DNA of 64,000 bases from Streptomyces sp. NBC_01497 (GTDB taxonomy: Bacteria > Actinomycetota > Actinomycetes > Streptomycetales > Streptomycetaceae): NCBI RefSeq assembly GCF_036250695.1, contig NZ_CP109427.1, forward strand, positions 7,564,001-7,628,000, given 5' to 3'. Shown here one piece after another: positions 62,302-64,000 of the stretch. Below the pieces are notes generated by a model. The model did no database searches, was not told the DNA's origin, and was given only the letters and a program-made list of their open reading frames with translations. Each line of letters opens with the position of its first letter. Position 1 is the stretch's first letter. The position numbers were made by a program, and so were the translations under genes.

Positions 62302-63234
62302 GTGCTGCTGCGTCAACTGGAGTACCTGGTCGCACTCGCCAGGGAGCGCCACTTCGCCCGCGCCGCAGCCGCCTGCTACGTCTCCCAGCCCTCGCTCTCC
62401 GCGGGCATACGCAAACTGGAGCGGGAACTCGACGTGCCCATCGTCCGGCGGGGCCGCCGCTTCGAAGGACTCACGCCCGAGGGCGAGCGGGTCCTGCTGT
62501 GGGCCCACCGCATCCTCGCAGAACGGGACGCCCTGCGCCACGAACTCTCCGCGATGCGCGGCGGGTTGGCCGGGACCCTGCGGCTCGGCGCCATCCCCAC
62601 CGCGCTGACCGTGGCGTCGCTGCTCACCACACCCTTCTGCGAACGCCATCCACGGGCCCTGGTCGTCATCGACTCGCTGCCGTCCCGGGACATCACCCAC
62701 CGCCTCGCCGAGTTCGAAATCGACATCGCCCTGACCTACCTGGACGACGACAGCCTCGGCAAGGTGCGCAGGACACCGCTGTACGAGGAGCGCTACCTGC
62801 TGCTCACACCGAAGGACGGGCCGCTGGCCGGGCAGCGGGAGGCCCAGTGGTCCGAGATCGCCCGGCTGCCGCTGTGCCTGCTCACCCGCCAGATGCGCAA
62901 CCGCCGCATCATGGACGAGTTCTTCGCCGCGGACGGTGTCGGAGCGGTCACCCCGTCCGTGGAGACGGACTCCGTCGCGGGCCTGTACGCGCACCTGTCG
63001 GCGGGCCACTGGTCCAGTGTCATCTCGCACGCGTGGCTGCACATGTTCGGCGTGCCCGAGGGCATGCGGGTGCTGCCGCTGTCCCGCCCCGACCACGGGC
63101 CGCGCGTCGGGCTCGTCATCGCCGACCGCAGCCCCGAACCCCTCCTCGCCCGCGCCCTGCTGGAGACCGCCCGTCAGGCGGGGGTGCGTGAGGCGCTCGA
63201 CCGCCTTCTCGACGTGTATCTCCAGAAGTCCTGA
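62302..63234 (+). CDS. LysR family transcriptional regulator
   Basis: A 310-residue LysR regulator. Residues 1-60 hold the winged helix-turn-helix (RQLEYLVALARERHFARAAAACYVSQPSLSAGIRKLERELDVPIVRRGRRF); the rest is a periplasmic-binding-protein-like co-inducer domain. It starts at GTG 62302, 50 bases after the molybdate transporter. It lies just upstream of the formate dehydrogenase gene in the same direction and probably activates it; similar LysR genes often accompany fdh in actinomycetes. Confidence 0.9.
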   Translation: MLLRQLEYLVALARERHFARAAAACYVSQPSLSAGIRKLERELDVPIVRRGRRFEGLTPEGERVLLWAHRILAERDALRHELSAMRGGLAGTLRLGAIPTALTVASLLTTPFCERHPRALVVIDSLPSRDITHRLAEFEIDIALTYLDDDSLGKVRRTPLYEERYLLLTPKDGPLAGQREAQWSEIARLPLCLLTRQMRNRRIMDEFFAADGVGAVTPSVETDSVAGLYAHLSAGHWSSVISHAWLHMFGVPEGMRVLPLSRPDHGPRVGLVIADRSPEPLLARALLETARQAGVREALDRLLDVYLQKS

Positions 63235-63266
63235 GATCACCCCCGTTTCCAACGACCCTGCGGGCG

Positions 63267-63293
63267 GCCGGATCGTGAGCGACCGGATCCGGC
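63267..63293 (+). terminator. Hairpin after the LysR gene
   Basis: An 8-bp perfect stem GCCGGATC / GATCCGGC with an 11-base loop, 32 bases after the LysR stop. No T tract. Confidence 0.4.
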
Positions 63294-63351
63294 GCGGCGG
63301 CCCGGACCGCCGGTGATAGCCGCCGTCTATCCGCGTACAGGAACTTTCACT

Positions 63352-63380
63352 TTGACCGCGCCCGCTGCACCCGCCACCGT
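63352..63380 (+). promoter_or_regulatory. Possible promoter of the formate dehydrogenase gene
   Basis: TTGACC at 63352-63357 and CACCGT at 63375-63380 are 17 bases apart, 39 bases before the start codon. The -35 box is good, the -10 weak, which would fit an activator-dependent promoter under the LysR protein. Confidence 0.4.
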
Positions 63381-63419
63381 GAGGACACGTTCCCGAAACA
63401 CACCGATGAGGAGTCTGTC

Positions 63420-64000
63420 ATGGCGAAGGTGCTGTGCGTGCTGTACGACGACCCGGTCGACGGGTACCCGACCTCCTACGCCAGGGACGACATCCCCGCC
63501 ATCACGAGCTATCCCGGCGGGCAGAGAGCGCCCACGCCCGAGGGCGTCGACTTCACCCCCGGGGAGCTCCTCGGCAGTGTCTCCGGCGCGCTCGGCCTGC
63601 GCGACTGGCTGGAATCGGCCGGGCACACCCTCGTCGTCACCTCGGACAAGGACCGGGAGGGCTCGGTCTTCGACCAGGAACTCGCCGACGCGGACGTGGT
63701 GATCTCCCAGCCGTTCTGGCCGGCCTACCTGACGGCCGAACGGATCGCGCGGGCCAAGAACCTCAAGCTCGTCGTCACCGCGGGCATCGGCTCCGACCAC
63801 ACCGACCTCGACGCGGCCGTCGCCCACGGCCTCACCGTCGCGGAAGTCACCTTCTCCAACAGCATCAGCGTCGCCGAGCACGTCGTGATGATGATCCTCT
63901 CGCTCGTGCGCAACTACCTGCCCAGCCACCAGTGGGTGCGGGACGGCGGCTGGAACATCGCGGACTGCGTGGCCCGTTCGTACGACCTGGAGGGTATGCA
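63420..64000 (+). CDS. NAD-dependent formate dehydrogenase, 5' part, cut by window edge
   Basis: The first 193 codons of a D-2-hydroxyacid-dehydrogenase-type formate dehydrogenase, usually about 390-400 residues, that oxidises formate to CO2 without metal. The N-terminal catalytic domain is complete enough to identify: [43 protein letters not shown] and [23 protein letters not shown] are signature segments. GAGGAG lies six bases before ATG 63420. Although next to molybdate uptake genes, this enzyme type does not use molybdenum. Confidence 0.93.
   Translation, partial: MAKVLCVLYDDPVDGYPTSYARDDIPAITSYPGGQRAPTPEGVDFTPGELLGSVSGALGLRDWLESAGHTLVVTSDKDREGSVFDQELADADVVISQPFWPAYLTAERIARAKNLKLVVTAGIGSDHTDLDAAVAHGLTVAEVTFSNSISVAEHVVMMILSLVRNYLPSHQWVRDGGWNIADCVARSYDLEGM

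Overview
The window is a high-GC actinomycete chromosome segment, most like Streptomyces. The evidence is very strong G/C bias at third codon positions, frequent GTG and occasional TTG starts, GGAGG-type ribosome sites, lipoprotein and Tat signals, a LAETG-type sortase anchor and a multi-domain SpoIIE-family phosphatase. I see no rRNA, tRNA, CRISPR array, phage, insertion sequence or replication origin. It reads as ordinary chromosomal metabolic and transport DNA, with several catabolic islands.

Layout. 0.4-9.6 kb: an M81 (MlrC-type) metallopeptidase, a ROK regulator with a palindrome at its start, and a four-gene oligopeptide ABC transporter whose two ATPases are fused. 9.8-13.2 kb: an alpha-methylacyl-CoA racemase-like CoA transferase, a divergent TetR gene and a frameshifted metallo-beta-lactamase-fold gene. 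13.5-14.4 kb: uppP with a strong terminator. 14.4-27.7 kb: an XRE-cupin regulator, an Xaa-Pro aminopeptidase, a seven-gene run of a second peptide transporter plus gamma-glutamyltransferase-like and proline-iminopeptidase-like enzymes, and a flavin monooxygenase. 27.7-29.4 kb: a Tat-exported phosphatase. 29.7-35.7 kb: a leftward operon for trans-4-hydroxy-L-proline breakdown (FAD amine oxidase, 2Fe-2S subunit, FAD/NAD oxidoreductase, DapA-family deaminase, hydroxyproline epimerase), with a second XRE-cupin regulator upstream. 35.9-46.9 kb: NAD kinase, membrane proteins, a PHP phosphoesterase behind an 18-bp minisatellite, a sortase-anchored protein, an FUSC-type exporter, a family-5-like uracil-DNA glycosylase, an F420-type oxidoreductase, a flavin-reductase-like protein and a cation diffusion facilitator. 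47.1-51.0 kb: an Mrp-type Na+/H+ antiporter operon of compact, archaeal-like layout, probably with a 1-nt deletion in the B subunit. 51.1-58.8 kb: a universal stress protein, a DUF1348 protein with a divergent TetR, the SpoIIE-family phosphatase, a ManD-type dehydratase and an rRNA methyltransferase-like gene. 58.8-64 kb: a molybdate module (MerR-HTH/TOBE regulator, ModA, a fused ModB-ModC), a LysR regulator and the first part of NAD-dependent formate dehydrogenase, which is cut by the window edge.

The most interesting system spans 14.4-35.7 kb. Two close XRE-cupin paralogues, the Xaa-Pro aminopeptidase gene and the hydroxyproline operon all carry copies of one 16-bp palindrome, GTTC-RCT-N-TA-NN-GAAC. 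In the two enzyme promoters it sits at the same place: TTGACA, 17 bases, TANNNT, 6 bases, palindrome. The intervening genes import peptides, cleave before or after proline, and degrade hydroxyproline. I infer a regulon for scavenging proline- and hydroxyproline-rich (collagen-like or plant extensin-like) peptides. No operator copy was found in front of the transporter run itself, and no alpha-ketoglutarate-semialdehyde dehydrogenase gene is in the window.

All functions are inferred from motifs and context read by eye. No database search was run, and start sites are the least certain part of many entries.
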